From NCBI GenBank assembly GCA_012295275.1, contig CM022669.1:1536140-1600139 (forward strand): a stretch of DNA of 64,000 bases. The letters run 5' to 3'. This DNA is from Chrysomallon squamiferum. Taxonomy: Eukaryota; Mollusca; Gastropoda; Neomphalida; Peltospiridae. A program made the translations under genes and the position numbers. The notes below the pieces were generated by a model. The model was not told the DNA's origin. It searched no databases and saw only the letters and a program-made list of their open reading frames with translations. Within the stretch, counting starts at the first letter, position 1. Every line of letters begins with the position of its first letter. Below are positions 37,166 through 48,680 of the stretch, in pieces.

Positions 37166-40100
37166 ACTGCATTGAATGCGTTCTGTTTTTAAGCAGCTCT
37201 TTAAACGCTGTAAAGGGTTAATCAATACATTTGATTTCCATGATGTTGTGCGTGATTCTGTTTATTGAGAACAAACACACCTCGCAGCCGCTCGCACTCC
37301 GAAACTTTCAATCGTATACAGACATAACAGACAGCATTGAATGCGTTCTGTTTTCAAGCAGGTGTTTAAACGCTGTAAAGGGTTAATCATTACACTTGAT
37401 TTCGATGAGGTAGTGCGTGTTTCTGTTTATTGAAAAGAGAGGAACACACCTCGCAGCAGCTCGCACTCCGAAACTTTCAATCGTATACACACGTAACAGA
37501 CAGTCTTGAATGCGTTCAGTTCTCAAACAGCTGTTTAATTGCTGTTAAGGGTTAATCATTAGATCTGATTTCCATGCTGTAGTGCGTGTTTTTGTTTAAT
37601 GAGAAGAGACGAACACGGCTCGCACCCGCTCGCACGCCGAAACTTTCAATGGTATACAGACATAAGACACAGCATTGAATGCGTTCTGTTTTCAAGCAGG
37701 TCTTTAAACGCTGTTAAGGGTTAATCATTAGATCTGATTTTGATGAGCTGGTGGGTATGTGCGTTTATTGACAAGAGAGTACACATCTCGGAACCGGTCG
37801 CATTCCGAAACTTCCAATGGTATACACACGTAACAGACACAATTGAATGCGTTCACTTCTCAACCAGCTCTTCAAACGCTGTTAAGGGTTAATCATTACA
37901 TCTGATTTCCATGATGTTGTGCGTGATTGTGTTTATTGAGAAGAGACGAACACACCTCGCAGCCGCTCGCACTCCGAAACTTTCAATCCTATACACACAT
38001 AACAGACAGCATTGAATGCCTTCTGTTTTCAAGCAGGTGTTTAAACGCTGTAAAGGTTTAATCATTAGATCAGATTTTGATCAGCCGGTGGGAATGTTCG
38101 TTTATTGACAAGACACGAACACACCTCGCAGCCGCTCGCAGTCCGAAACTTTTAATCGTATACACACATAACAGTCAGCATTCAATGCGTTCTGTTTTCA
38201 AGAAGGGCTGTAAACACTGTTAAGGGTTAATCATTAGATCTGATTTTGATGAGCTGGTGGGTATGTGCGTTTATTGACAAGAGATGAAGACATCTCGGAA
38301 CCGCTCGCATTCCGAAACTTCCAATCCTATACACACGTAACAGACACAATTGAATGCGTTCAGTTCTCAACCAGCTCTTTAAACGCTGTTAAGGGTTAAT
38401 CATTACATCTGATTTCCATGATGTTGTGCGTGATTGTGTTTATTGAAAAGAGACGAACACACCTCGCAGCAGCTCGCACTCCGAAACTTTCAATCGTATA
38501 CACACGTAACAGACAGCCTTGAATGCGTTCAGTTCTCAAACAGCTGTTTAATTGCTGTTAAGGGTTAATCATTAGATCTGATTTCCATGCGGCAGTGCGT
38601 GTTTGTGTTTATTGAGAAGAGACGAACACACTTCGCAACCGCTCGCACTCCGAAACTTTCAATCGTATGCACAGGTAACAGTCGGCATTGAATGCGTTCA
38701 GTTCTCAACCAGCACTTTAAACGCTGTTAAGGGTTAATCATTAGATCTGATTTTGATCAGCCGGTGGGTAAGTGCGTTTATTTACAAGAGACGAGCACAT
38801 CTCGCAACCGCTCGCACACCGAAACTTTCAATCGTATACACACGTAACAGACAGCATTGAATGCGTTCAGTTCTGAACCAGCTCTTTAAACGCTGTTAAG
38901 GGTTAATCATTACATCTGATTTCCATGATGTTGTGCGTGATTCTGTTTATTGAGAACAAACACACCTCGCAGCCGCTCGCACTCCGAAACTTTCAATCGT
39001 ATACACACATAACAGACAGCATTGAATGCGTTCTGTTTTCAAGCAGGTGTTTAAACGCTGTAAAGTGTTAATCATTACATTTGATTTCGATGAGGTAGTG
39101 CGTGTTTCTGTTTATTGAGAAGAGACGAACAGACGTCGCAAACGCTCGCACTCCGAAACTTTCAATCGTATACACACATACCAGACAGCCTTGAATGCGT
39201 TCAGTTCTCAAACAGCTGTTTAATTGCTGTTAAGGGTTAATCATTAGATCTGATTTCCACGAGGTACTGCATGTTTGTGTTTACTGAGAAGAGACGAACA
39301 CACATCGCAACCGCTCGCACTCCGAAACTTTCAATCGTATACAGACATAACAAACAGCATTGAATGCGTTCTGTTTTCAAACAGCTGTTTAATTGCTGTT
39401 AAGCGTTAATCATTAGATCTGATTTCCATGCGGTAGTGCGTGTTTCTGTTTATTGTGATGAGACAAGCACACCTCGCAAGCGCTCGCAGTGCCAAACTTT
39501 CCGTCGTACACACACGTAACAGACAGCACTGAATGCGTTCTGATTTCTAGCAGGTCTTTAAACGCTGTTACGGGTTAATCATTTGATCTGATTTCCATGA
39601 GGTAGTGCGTGTTTCTGTTTATTGAGAAGAGACGAACACACCTCGCAACCGATCGCAGTCCGAAACTTTTAATCGTATACACACATAACACACAGCATTC
39701 AATGCGTTCTGTTTTCAAGAAGGGCTGTAAACACTGTTAAGGGTTAATCATTAGATCTGATTTTGATGAGCTGGTGGGTATGTGCGTTTATTGACAAGAG
39801 ATGAAGACATCTCGGAACCGCTCGCATTCCGAAACTTCCAATCGTATACACACGTAACAGACACAATTGAATGCGTTCAGTTCTCAACCAGCTCTTTAAA
39901 CGCTGTTAAGGGTTAATCATTACATCTGATTTCCATGATGTTGTGCGTGATTGTGTTTATTGAAAAGAGACGAACACACCTCGCAACCGCTCGCACTCCG
40001 AAACTTTCAATCGTATACACACGTAACAGACAGCCTTGAATGCGTTCAGTTCTCAAACAGCTGTTTAATTGCTGTTAAGGGTTAATCATTAGATCTGATT

Positions 40101-40815
40101 TCCATGATGTTGTGCGTGATTGTGTTTATTGAAAAGAGACGAACACACCTCGCAACCGCTCGCACTCCGAAACTTTCAATCGTATACACACGTAACAGAC
40201 AGCCTTGAATGCGTTCAGTTCTCAAACAGCTGTTTAATTGCTGTTAAGGGTTAATCATTAGATCTGATTTCCATGCGGTAGTGCGTGTTTCTGTTTACTG
40301 AGAAGAGACAAACAGACCTCGCAACCGCTCGCATTCCGAAACTTTCAATCGTATAGACAGATGACAGACAGAATTGAATTCGTTCTGTTTTCTAGCAGGT
40401 CTTTAAACGCTGTTAATGGTTAATCATTAGATCTGATTTTGATGAGCTAGTGGGTATGTGCGTCTATTGACAAGAGACGAACACATCTCGCAACCGCTCG
40501 CACTCCGAAACTTCCAATGGTATGCACACGTAACAGACAGCATTGAATGCGTTCAGTTCTCACGCACCTCTTTAATCGCTGTAAAGGGTTAATCATCCGA
40601 TCTGATTTAGATTATATGGTGCGTGTGTGTTTTTATTTACAAGAGACGAACACTTCTCGCAACCGCTCTCACTCCGAAGCTTCGAATCATATGCACACAT
40701 AACAGACAGTATTGAATGCGTTCAGTTCTCAACCAACTCTTTAAACGCTGTTAAGGGTTAATCATTAGATCTGATTTCGATGAGGTAGTGCGTGTTTGTT
40801 TATTGAGATGAGACG
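37166..40815. repeat. 169-bp satellite, diverged edge
   Basis: About 21-22 further monomers of the same family carry many substitutions: 'CTGTTAAGGGTTAATCATTA' replaces the core form, 'TGTTTATTGA' replaces 'TGTTTGTTGA', and 'CACTCCGAAAC' replaces 'CACACCGAAAC'. Divergence starts abruptly near 37150. Repeated local groupings (for example near-identical stretches at 38160-38420 and 39660-39930) suggest multi-monomer duplications within the edge. Confidence 0.93.
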
Positions 40816-41220
40816 ATTGTTATGTGGCTCTGAATCCGACGACCGCAGTTCGAATCCCGGAGTAAGACAACACCCCGAATGCTGCTCCACGTTTGTTCTG
40901 TTTGATTAAACACAAGTACAATTGGAAGGAAAAGAGTGCCTTGTTCTCCGCTCTCTCGATCTCTGGTTAACATTGTTATGTGCCTATGTACACCTGGCTG
41001 TGAATCCGACGACCGCAGTTCGAATCTCGGAGTAAGACAACACTCCGAATGCTGCTCCGCGTTAGTTCTGTTTGATTAAAGACAAGTACAATGGGAATGA
41101 AAAGCGTGCATTCTTCACCGTTCTCGCGATCTCTGGTGAACATTCTTAGGTGCTTATATACATGCTGCTGTGTTACCATTGATTGTAGATCGTAGCTTGG
41201 AATAAGGCAACACCTACCGT
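40816..41220 (+). repeat. tRNA-like repeat units with B box
   Basis: Two tandem units of about 155 bp, and the start of a third, begin GTTATGTG and carry 'GCAGTTCGAATC(C/T)CGG', close to the pol III B box GGTTCGANTCC. They continue with 'GAATGCTGCTCC' and 'GTTCTGTTTGATTAAA'. No clear A box or cloverleaf could be drawn, so this is not called a tRNA gene. A further copy lies at 41580-41780. It may be a tRNA-derived SINE family or a second satellite. Confidence 0.6.
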
Positions 41221-41579
41221 GAATGCCACAATTGAAGATTACGAGCTTACATACAAATGTCTATTCGATTGCATTTCCTAAACGTACGTCTGTATCTCAC
41301 TACTGCGAGAGATACAAATAAGAAGTTTGAATCGTTCTGCTGTGAAGCTGTTGTCTCGGAGGAGTTACGAACTCACTGTTAGATGTGGCTTCGCAGACCT
41401 TCGTCTTCCAAGAGCAGTTCAATCCGAACAGAAGACGCATGTGTTCTCGCTGTGAAACACACATATAGAAGCACGCTCTCACTGAAACGAAGGTTACTAC
41501 TCGTTCATGTTCGTTATTAGTAGATGAGCAATTGCATCATTCTTCACTCTAACACACAAACACAGAAACAAAATATAAA

Positions 41580-41780
41580 CAGAACACTGCGAACGCTGCT
41601 CCACGTTAGTTCTTTTTCATTAAAGACATGTACAATGGGAAGGAAAAGAGTGCGTTCTTCTCCGCTCTCTCGCCATCTGGTTAACTTTGTTATGTGACTA
41701 TGTACACCTGGCTGTGAATCCGACGACAGCAGTTCGAATCTCGGAGTAAGACAACACTCCGAATGCTGCTCCGCAGGTTA
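41580..41780 (+). repeat. additional tRNA-like repeat copy
   Basis: It repeats 'GCTGCTCCACGTTAGTTCT' through 'GCAGTTCGAATCTCGGAG' and 'GAATGCTGCTCCGC' from the units at 40816-41220, separated from them by about 360 bases of other sequence. Confidence 0.7.
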
Positions 41781-42439
41781 AAAGCAGTGGTTACTTTCTC
41801 GCTGATGAGATCTAGCATAAAAAAAGAGGTGAAATAAGGAGAAATAAAACGGCAGTTTAGACATAAATGATTTAATAGATTGTAGATATTAAGTAAACAG
41901 TAAATCATTTACAAATCAATTTATACAAATACATTAAGAAATAATTATATGGTTTGGTTTGGTTTCATTTAAGATAATGTATTTTGTTTTTAAAGTTATT
42001 GTCTTCCGTTTCTTTTATCACGAGCATTTGCCGGTTTACTGTTTTTCGTTTTGAGATATTGTAAAGGTAAATTACAAACGAGTTTAAGTCTAAATCGAAG
42101 CAGAAGACAAAAAAGAATCAGAATATCAGATGCACGTATTACGTGTCAACTGATCAACACAGCTGACAGAAGCTCGTGAATGAACGAAAAATTAAAGAAA
42201 ACGGACTTAAAAACATGCATTGTATACATTTGTATCATTTATTTCGAGCAATTAACTATTAAATTAAATTTCTATTTATATAATTTGTAAAGAAGAAAGA
42301 TTGTTAAAGCGTGGTATCGTTAAGCTAGATATTACTGTATTTATACAATAATAATCGCTTTCCAAATAATCTGGAGCAGATCATTATAATGACTGAGGTA
42401 AAACCAAACATGTCAATAAGACCACTGAACTACATTTAG

Positions 42440-42542
42440 CCTTTCTACGAAATGGGAATTCTACCAGATGGGACTAAGCTCTCGGGGGTTCACATTTGAC
42501 CTCGAAGGAAACGAGCTCCAGGAATGGGGTTATGCAGGATCG
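42440..42542 (+). CDS. PAM/PAL-like exon (amidating lyase domain)
   Basis: Peptidyl-hydroxyglycine alpha-amidating lyase completes C-terminal amidation of neuropeptides in the secretory pathway, using a six-bladed NHL-type propeller. This exon reads STKWEFYQMGLSSRGFTFDL then EGNELQEWGYAGS, resembling the blade strand 'GF(T/V)...G..(I/V)..W' just before the conserved PHDI segment. It is flanked by TTTAG and TCG|GTAAGT and is phase 0 at its end. Earlier lyase or monooxygenase exons were not found upstream, where the satellite lies. Confidence 0.6.
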
Positions 42543-42860
42543 GTAAGTCTCTCAGTACTTGTAATAAATGAATGCTGTATTGCATTCTTTCCGTATTATA
42601 TTACGTGAAGATTAAAAATAAAATAACGCCTGAAGTATTTTTGCGGATCCTTTGAATTAGTATTGTCACACTTTATCATTAGTACAGTAAAGAAATAAGA
42701 CAAGCATTTTTATAAAGCAGCAAACAAGATATTTTGTATGAACAATGAAAAGAAGACTTTATTTAAATTTATTCGTTTAATATTTTTGTTTATTTTATTT
42801 GGTTGTTAGTTAATTTTGTTTATAATTGTGTAAATTCAACTTATAATTTTTTTGAGGTAG

Positions 42861-43004
42861 GTTGAAAGCTTACCTCATGATATAGCTGTATCGAAAGACG
42901 GCAAAGACATCTACATAGACGACGTGCTGCCGTCGGCGAAACCAATAATGAAGTTCCATAAATCGGAACTTGTAAATAAACCACAGAGAAGAATGATGCA
43001 TTAA
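42861..43004 (+). CDS. PAM/PAL-like last exon
   Basis: It joins in phase to the preceding exon. It reads VESLPHDIAVSKDGKDIYID, then DVLPSAKPIMKFHKSEL and a short basic tail to TAA. 'PHDIAVS.DG..IYI.D' is the family's NHL blade signature (compare 'MPHDIVASEDGTVYIGDA' in vertebrate PAM), and the '(V/I)(W/M)KF' strand that closes the propeller follows. The acceptor (GAGGTAG) is weak in pyrimidines. The 47-codon exon and the missing upstream exons make a gene fragment likely, but the exons themselves are not broken. Confidence 0.68.
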   Translation, partial: VESLPHDIAVSKDGKDIYIDDVLPSAKPIMKFHKSELVNKPQRRMMH

Positions 43005-44478
43005 CCTGTTGACTCAGTCTGATGTGAATCAGGAAGAAGAACAAAAATTGGTGTGTGACAGTGTTTTGTTCCAAAATCGGTGGCGGGGATATAATAGATA
43101 AATAAATAAATAAAAACAGATTGGGTCCCAGAAAATAAATAAGTTATTATATAATTTAACATTAATACAAATTATATAACTGATTAAATATTATTTAGTA
43201 TATTAATCAATGTAAAAAAATAATAAAATAATAAAATAAATAAAATAAAAATAAAAAGTAATCAAATAAAATTTAAAAAAATTACTGGTCCAGTTTTATG
43301 ATTAACTGATGAAAAGAAGTCATTTCTTTTATAAGATTAAAGATTATATTAAGACCTTAAATTCGAACGAAAAAATAGTTTAAAATATAAAATTAAAATA
43401 AATAAAATAAAATAAAATAAAATAAAATAAATAATTTTAAAAAATAAACAATAAAAAAGAAATTAAATTAAAAAATTAAAAATAAAATAATAATAATAAT
43501 AACAATAATAATAATAAAATTTTAAAATTTAAATAATAAAATAATACCATCACCCCGCACAAACAACAAGAACAAACATACGTTATATTATTGTTAGTTT
43601 GTTATGCGTGATCTTTTCATAAAAGTTTTAAGTTCTGAGCTAGTCTGATTTGTATCTGTGTATTTTACATCGTGTTAAATACATTTAAAATTCAAACGTT
43701 TCACTCTTGTCCTCCCAACAACGCTTTCTCTTACTAACTTTCACTCAATTTACGTCTGTCTGCCTACTGAATATTAACAATGAAGGGCTTTAATTAGGTT
43801 AAAATTTTATTTGAACAAACTCAGATGTATATTTTCACAGTTACTATCTTATTAAGCATAATAATTAGTGACATTTAATTAAATATAAATGCCACAAGAA
43901 TTGTTGTCATATCTACAAATAACTATGACTGTACAGAATCAAATGAAATTCGAGGACTTTTTTCTTGCAATAAACCTCCAAATAGTGTTATGCCTTTATT
44001 TTACTTTATTTTTTTGATATTATATTATGTTATATTATATATTATATTATGTTATATTATATTTATTTATTTTATTCATTTATTCCTTCAATTATTGTTT
44101 ATTTTATGATAATAAATCATTTTGCAACTTATTTTGAGTGACAATTTGATGTTGTTTATGAGAAAGAGCATACAATGAACATACAAGAAATAAATTAAAG
44201 AAATATATAATTAAGAGAAACAACAATAACAAAACAATAATAATTATAATAATAATGGTAATGATGATGATAATGATGAAGTTGATTATGATAAAGTAAT
44301 AATAATAAAGCGTAAAAATAAAATAAATAGTTCAGATATTTTCAGTAGTACTCCTAATTTTGACATAGGGTATACAGATGCACATTGATACTTCGAAAGA
44401 TAATTCTATGGTTGAGAAACTGATAGAAGTTGAAACATTTCATATTATGTGCTGAGTTGTGATAGACTTGCTCTGTGC

Positions 44479-44492
44479 CCTTTTATTTGCAG

Positions 44493-44540
<48 letters not shown>

Positions 44541-44554
44541 TACTACTACTACTA
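44479..44554. repeat. (ATT)n/(ACT)n microsatellite
   Basis: About 20 ATT units followed by five ACT units. Confidence 0.96.
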
Positions 44555-45605
44555 TTTAACCAATCGATTGCTTATATAATCATTTTGAAATATTACACAC
44601 ACATACACATTCATTATATATCACAGATAAACAGAAATACAATAAAGTAACAAGTAAAAGAAATCTAGATAAGCAAATATTATTTTCGTTTTGTCCATCA
44701 TTTTAAAATGATATTTTGAAATTAATATGATCAAATATATAAACGAAAACAAAAGAAAACAAAATAAGATTATTTAATCAAGAAACGAACGAATCAACCA
44801 ACACAATAAATAAATAAACAAATAAATAAATAAATAAAAATCGATACATTAAAATAAAATACCAATTCATGACATCAAAACTGACTGGGTTTCTTTCCAG
44901 TGGAAAGTCTATCTATCCTTCTATCCTTAGGTGAGTAAATAATATACATGTACAATGACTGTGACCCTGTTTAAATGTATGTCAACGCTGGTAAACAGAT
45001 ATGAGTTATTTCTTTATAAAAATTTACTTTACTGGACTGAAAAGCTAAATCAGTTTTAAGTATTAATGTGGAAGCGACTACAGATTACGTCAAACGCAGG
45101 ATGTACATATATCATAGTGTCTGGATTAAAAACAGAGATAATTTGTCAATGTTGTGGAGTGATTTATAAACTGGTTGTAAGTGACAGCGTGAAACGACAA
45201 AGCAAGTACGCCTCTTATTAATTCAAAGGTTTATGTAGTAAAATAATAATAATAATAATAATAATTTCTCTCGTTCGTTTTTCGTACTATTTTAATGTTG
45301 GAACAGAAATAATTAGAAAAAAACCGAACGGACATATCTCATATGTGACTGGTTTTATTTTTAGTATCACCCTAATTCCTGACAACTGACATATATAATC
45401 CGTTTTACACAATACAGAAACTTGTATTGGCAAGGGAGACAACAACAACAGCAAAAAAAGCCCGACAATACAACGAAAAGAAGAAGACGAAGAAGAAATG
45501 ACAGATATAAAACTGGATTGTATAAATATGATAACGCTAGGCGGATACCAAAGATGTCGAAGTGATTGCAACAAAGTCTGTTCTAGACAACACCCAGGTT
45601 TGTAT

Positions 45606-45607
45606 GT

Positions 45608-45658
<51 letters not shown>

Positions 45659-45702
45659 TATTAATAACTGCATCCTGTTATTTTTATTATTTCAATATTT
45701 GC

Positions 45703-45766
<64 letters not shown>
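45606..45766. repeat. facing (CT)n and (GA)n tracts
   Basis: About 25 CT units (45606-45656) and about 30 GA units (45706-45766) are separated by some 50 unique bases. The two tracts are reverse complements, so they form a long potential hairpin with a 50-base loop. Confidence 0.95.
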
Positions 45767-45769
<3 letters not shown>

Positions 45770-46160
45770 AATATGATTTTAATCAGACACCATATTTATG
45801 GAATATAGTGTTATTTTCATAGTTTTTATTTGTCTTTTTTCTATTCCTTTTACTATGATTGTTTTCTATGATATATTTAATTCTTATATATTTTAAAACT
45901 GCCGCTGATATTGTTCACGTAGACTAGTTTTATCTTATTTTATAAAAAGTCTGATGAAATACATATGCATTGTGTTATATTTAGCATCATGTAACATGGT
46001 AAAGGTTTCACGGAATCATACAAACAGCAGTCGACTTATTCCGTAGGACATTCGGCCTATTCCGTAAATACTGGATGTCATCGAGTTTTTGTTAATTATA
46101 GTTTGTTTCAAAATGTTTAATGTACAACATCATCATTTCAGGTAACAGCAGCCATATATA

Positions 46161-46374
46161 CAGGATGTCCCAGAAGTCACGCACCATGAAGATTTTTATT
46201 TAGATACATATGAATAAAAAATTTATTAATAATAATCATAACAAATGCTCAAATTGCTTGCCCTCTGCATTGATACATACTTCAATTCTCTTTATAAAAC
46301 TGTTTTTTTACTCTGTAATATAAAAAAATAAAATATTATATACATGTATATGGTGCGCGACTTCTGGGACACTG
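46161..46374 (-). mobile_element. mariner-type deletion derivative, 214 bp
   Basis: The terminal inverted repeats CAGGATGTCCCAGAAGTC...GACTTCTGGGACACTG are flanked by TA on both sides, the target duplication of the Tc1/mariner superfamily. On the minus strand 46236-46300 encodes FIKRIEVCINAEGKQFEHLL and a stop, which resembles the C-terminal end of mariner-type transposases. The element therefore keeps both ends and the last 20 codons but has lost the catalytic part. Confidence 0.85.
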
Positions 46375-47500
46375 TATATTGAAATTATAAATGTATAATC
46401 TGGAAGCTGAATCTACTCAGTTATTTCATTGTACATTTATCAAAATCTATATAGTTGAACATTTGTAATTAAAATAAAACTTTGAATGTGACATTGAACA
46501 ATTATTTCTTATCTAAAATGGAATTAAATTGTTTGTTTTTGTTGCAACTGTCATGATAACATCACAGATATATAACACTGAACTATCATTGTTAATATTT
46601 GAGAAATAATCCTATCTAAATTTGCAAGTATTAAATATCTTACAGACATCCATTATCATTAAATAAAAATATATATTGTAATATTAAAAACTGTGTAACA
46701 TGCAATTAATTTACAAACAAAATTATCATGTGGAAACAATTTTGCTGTTGAAGGCCTGTGGAGATTTGTTTTTATCTGTGAATGTAAATGATTAAAACAA
46801 TACAAATACTATTTATCAGAGTTAAATGTTAAGTAGGCAAAAGAGTAACAAAATGTACCCATATTCAGTCTATGTTAGTGCTAACATATAAGCTTTCAGT
46901 TTACAAACTTTAAGATATTAAATCTTTATACTGTTTATTCTTTTGTCCTAGTTTTATAAATTCCTGTTAACTATTTAATGAACTTAACTTCATACTTATT
47001 TACAATAACTGAAATCTGAATTTTTACTATTTTGTGATGGAATGATGTTCAGTTAAATTACTGACTTTACAATAATGTCAATAGAGTGGAAATTCAGCTT
47101 CATGACAAAATAATTTATCAGGTTTTAAGCATACCACTTGAAATTTGATCTCTTATTTTATATCTGTTCCCTGATAATATTTCTTCAGTTACTGTATCAT
47201 TGTAATTCAGTCCTCCCATACTCTTCATAACATATAACAAATGTAAGTTCTTTGAACTGATAGTGTTTAAATAAAGATCAGGCAAATGTTTTGACAAATG
47301 CAAGTCCTTTGGAGTAATAATAATTGTTTTTATAGTGAGTAGTTAGACAAGCAGTTTTAACATTATTTGATATGTTCATTTGGAATACAACATTCCATTT
47401 ATAATTCACATACCTGTTTGTAATAATAACAAATGAAAGCCAGACGATGATGACAGCTTTGAGAAACATATTTCCTTGAACCAAGCTATTCAGACTGGAT
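46375..47500. other. non-coding stretch
   Basis: AT-rich, no repeats of note and no exon that I can support. Confidence 0.55.
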
Positions 47501-47506
47501 CAACAT

Positions 47507-47896
47507 GTGAAAAATGGCACTGGTAAAAAGGTACCTGGAAAAAACTTCACTATGCGAATTGTGAAAAAATGGCACCTTATTTATTTTTTCTATATAGTTG
47601 CTTAAAAAAAACTTAAAAGTACTTCTGAGATTACAGGTAATTCATGCAGTATTGCTACACTCAGCCACTTGGTTTTGCTTAACAAAGCACAGTATTATAT
47701 CAAAGTTTAATATTACAATTACCACATTACTATCATATTTAAAAATATAATATACATAGCATCACTCAAGCACTTAGTTTTGGTTACCTTGAGGTTTGCA
47801 ATAGATGCTGTGACCTGCAATTATGAATTATTTTTGTAAGCAGGAGTTAACTGATTATGTTATCATGATCAAACACAGAGGGAATTATGTGTGTGT

Positions 47897-47946
<50 letters not shown>

Positions 47947-48111
47947 TAATACATATATGTATACTTACATGCACAGCTGCACGAGTATGTTCATACATAG
48001 ACACGTTCACACAGATCTACCTACTGTTAAAATGCAAACCAAAGTTAGAATGTTATCATTCAATCAATTCAAACAGCATGAAATATAATAATAATAATAA
48101 TAATAATAATA

Positions 48112-48146
<35 letters not shown>

Positions 48147-48470
48147 TGGGGGGGGGGTTAGTTTACTTTTATTTTGACTGACCTTTTAATTATGAACTGC
48201 CAACAATTGTTAAATATGATATTAGCTGCAGATTATATTATTTCTGACCTTAAATGATTATCTCAAATATTATTCATGCATTGGGTTTTTATGTGTTTTT
48301 TATGTGCAATTATGAATTGTTTTTGTAAGCAGGACTTCACCTAATACTAGTAACTAAATGTCAATAAGCAAATTTTTTTCTACTTTTTTTTTTTTCACAT
48401 ATCCATTGTTTTCCAAATTTGATTAGTGCCATTTCTTCCAGGTGCCTTTTTTTCCGGTGCCATTTTCTCC
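47507..48470. mobile_element. inverted-repeat element, ~0.96 kb
   Basis: The left end GAAAAATGGCACTGGTAAAA, continuing AGGTACCTGGAAAAAA, matches the reverse complement of the right end (48433-48470: GGTGCC and CCATTT motifs) over about 38 bases. A third 'GTGAAAAAATGGCACC' motif follows the left end. Inside are (CA)n at 47899-47944, (GT)n plus a G run at 48113-48157, and a 40-bp direct repeat 'AATTATGAATT(A/G)TTTTTG' at about 47815 and 48305. There is no transposase frame. It is probably a non-autonomous DNA element; no target duplication was identified. Confidence 0.55.
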
Positions 48471-48640
48471 GAACCCCATCTCAAACATATGTTCCTTCGT
48501 AAGCATACTTATAATATACACCCACATATACAATTTTATGTATAAATATGATAACATATTGTGAAACAGTCTATAAGTAATCTTCATACTACTTCAGCAA
48601 ATGTCATTAATACTAAGTATTGCCGCATCAAGCATGAATG

Positions 48641-48680
<40 letters not shown>

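Larger units (their letters stand above)
43005..46150. other. non-coding stretch with simple repeats
   Basis: AT-rich sequence with AAAT/AAAAT-type tracts (43100-43540), (ATT)n plus (ACT)n at 44479-44554 and a facing (CT)n/(GA)n pair at 45606-45766. No exon can be supported. The 128-codon minus frame at 45287-45673 runs through the repeat and shows no family match. Confidence 0.65.

Noticed and set aside
29001-40815. CRISPR array or telomeric repeat
   Set aside because: The repeats are contiguous with no unique spacers. The GGGTTA motif occurs once per monomer and is not tandem.
40816-41060. tRNA gene
   Set aside because: A B-box-like sequence is present, but no acceptor stem, anticodon arm or clear A box could be paired.
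42841-43074. 77-codon minus-strand frame
   Set aside because: It is the antisense of the lyase-like exon, whose plus-strand translation matches a known blade signature.
45287-45673. 128-codon minus-strand frame
   Set aside because: It starts in the dinucleotide repeat and shows no motif or splice support.
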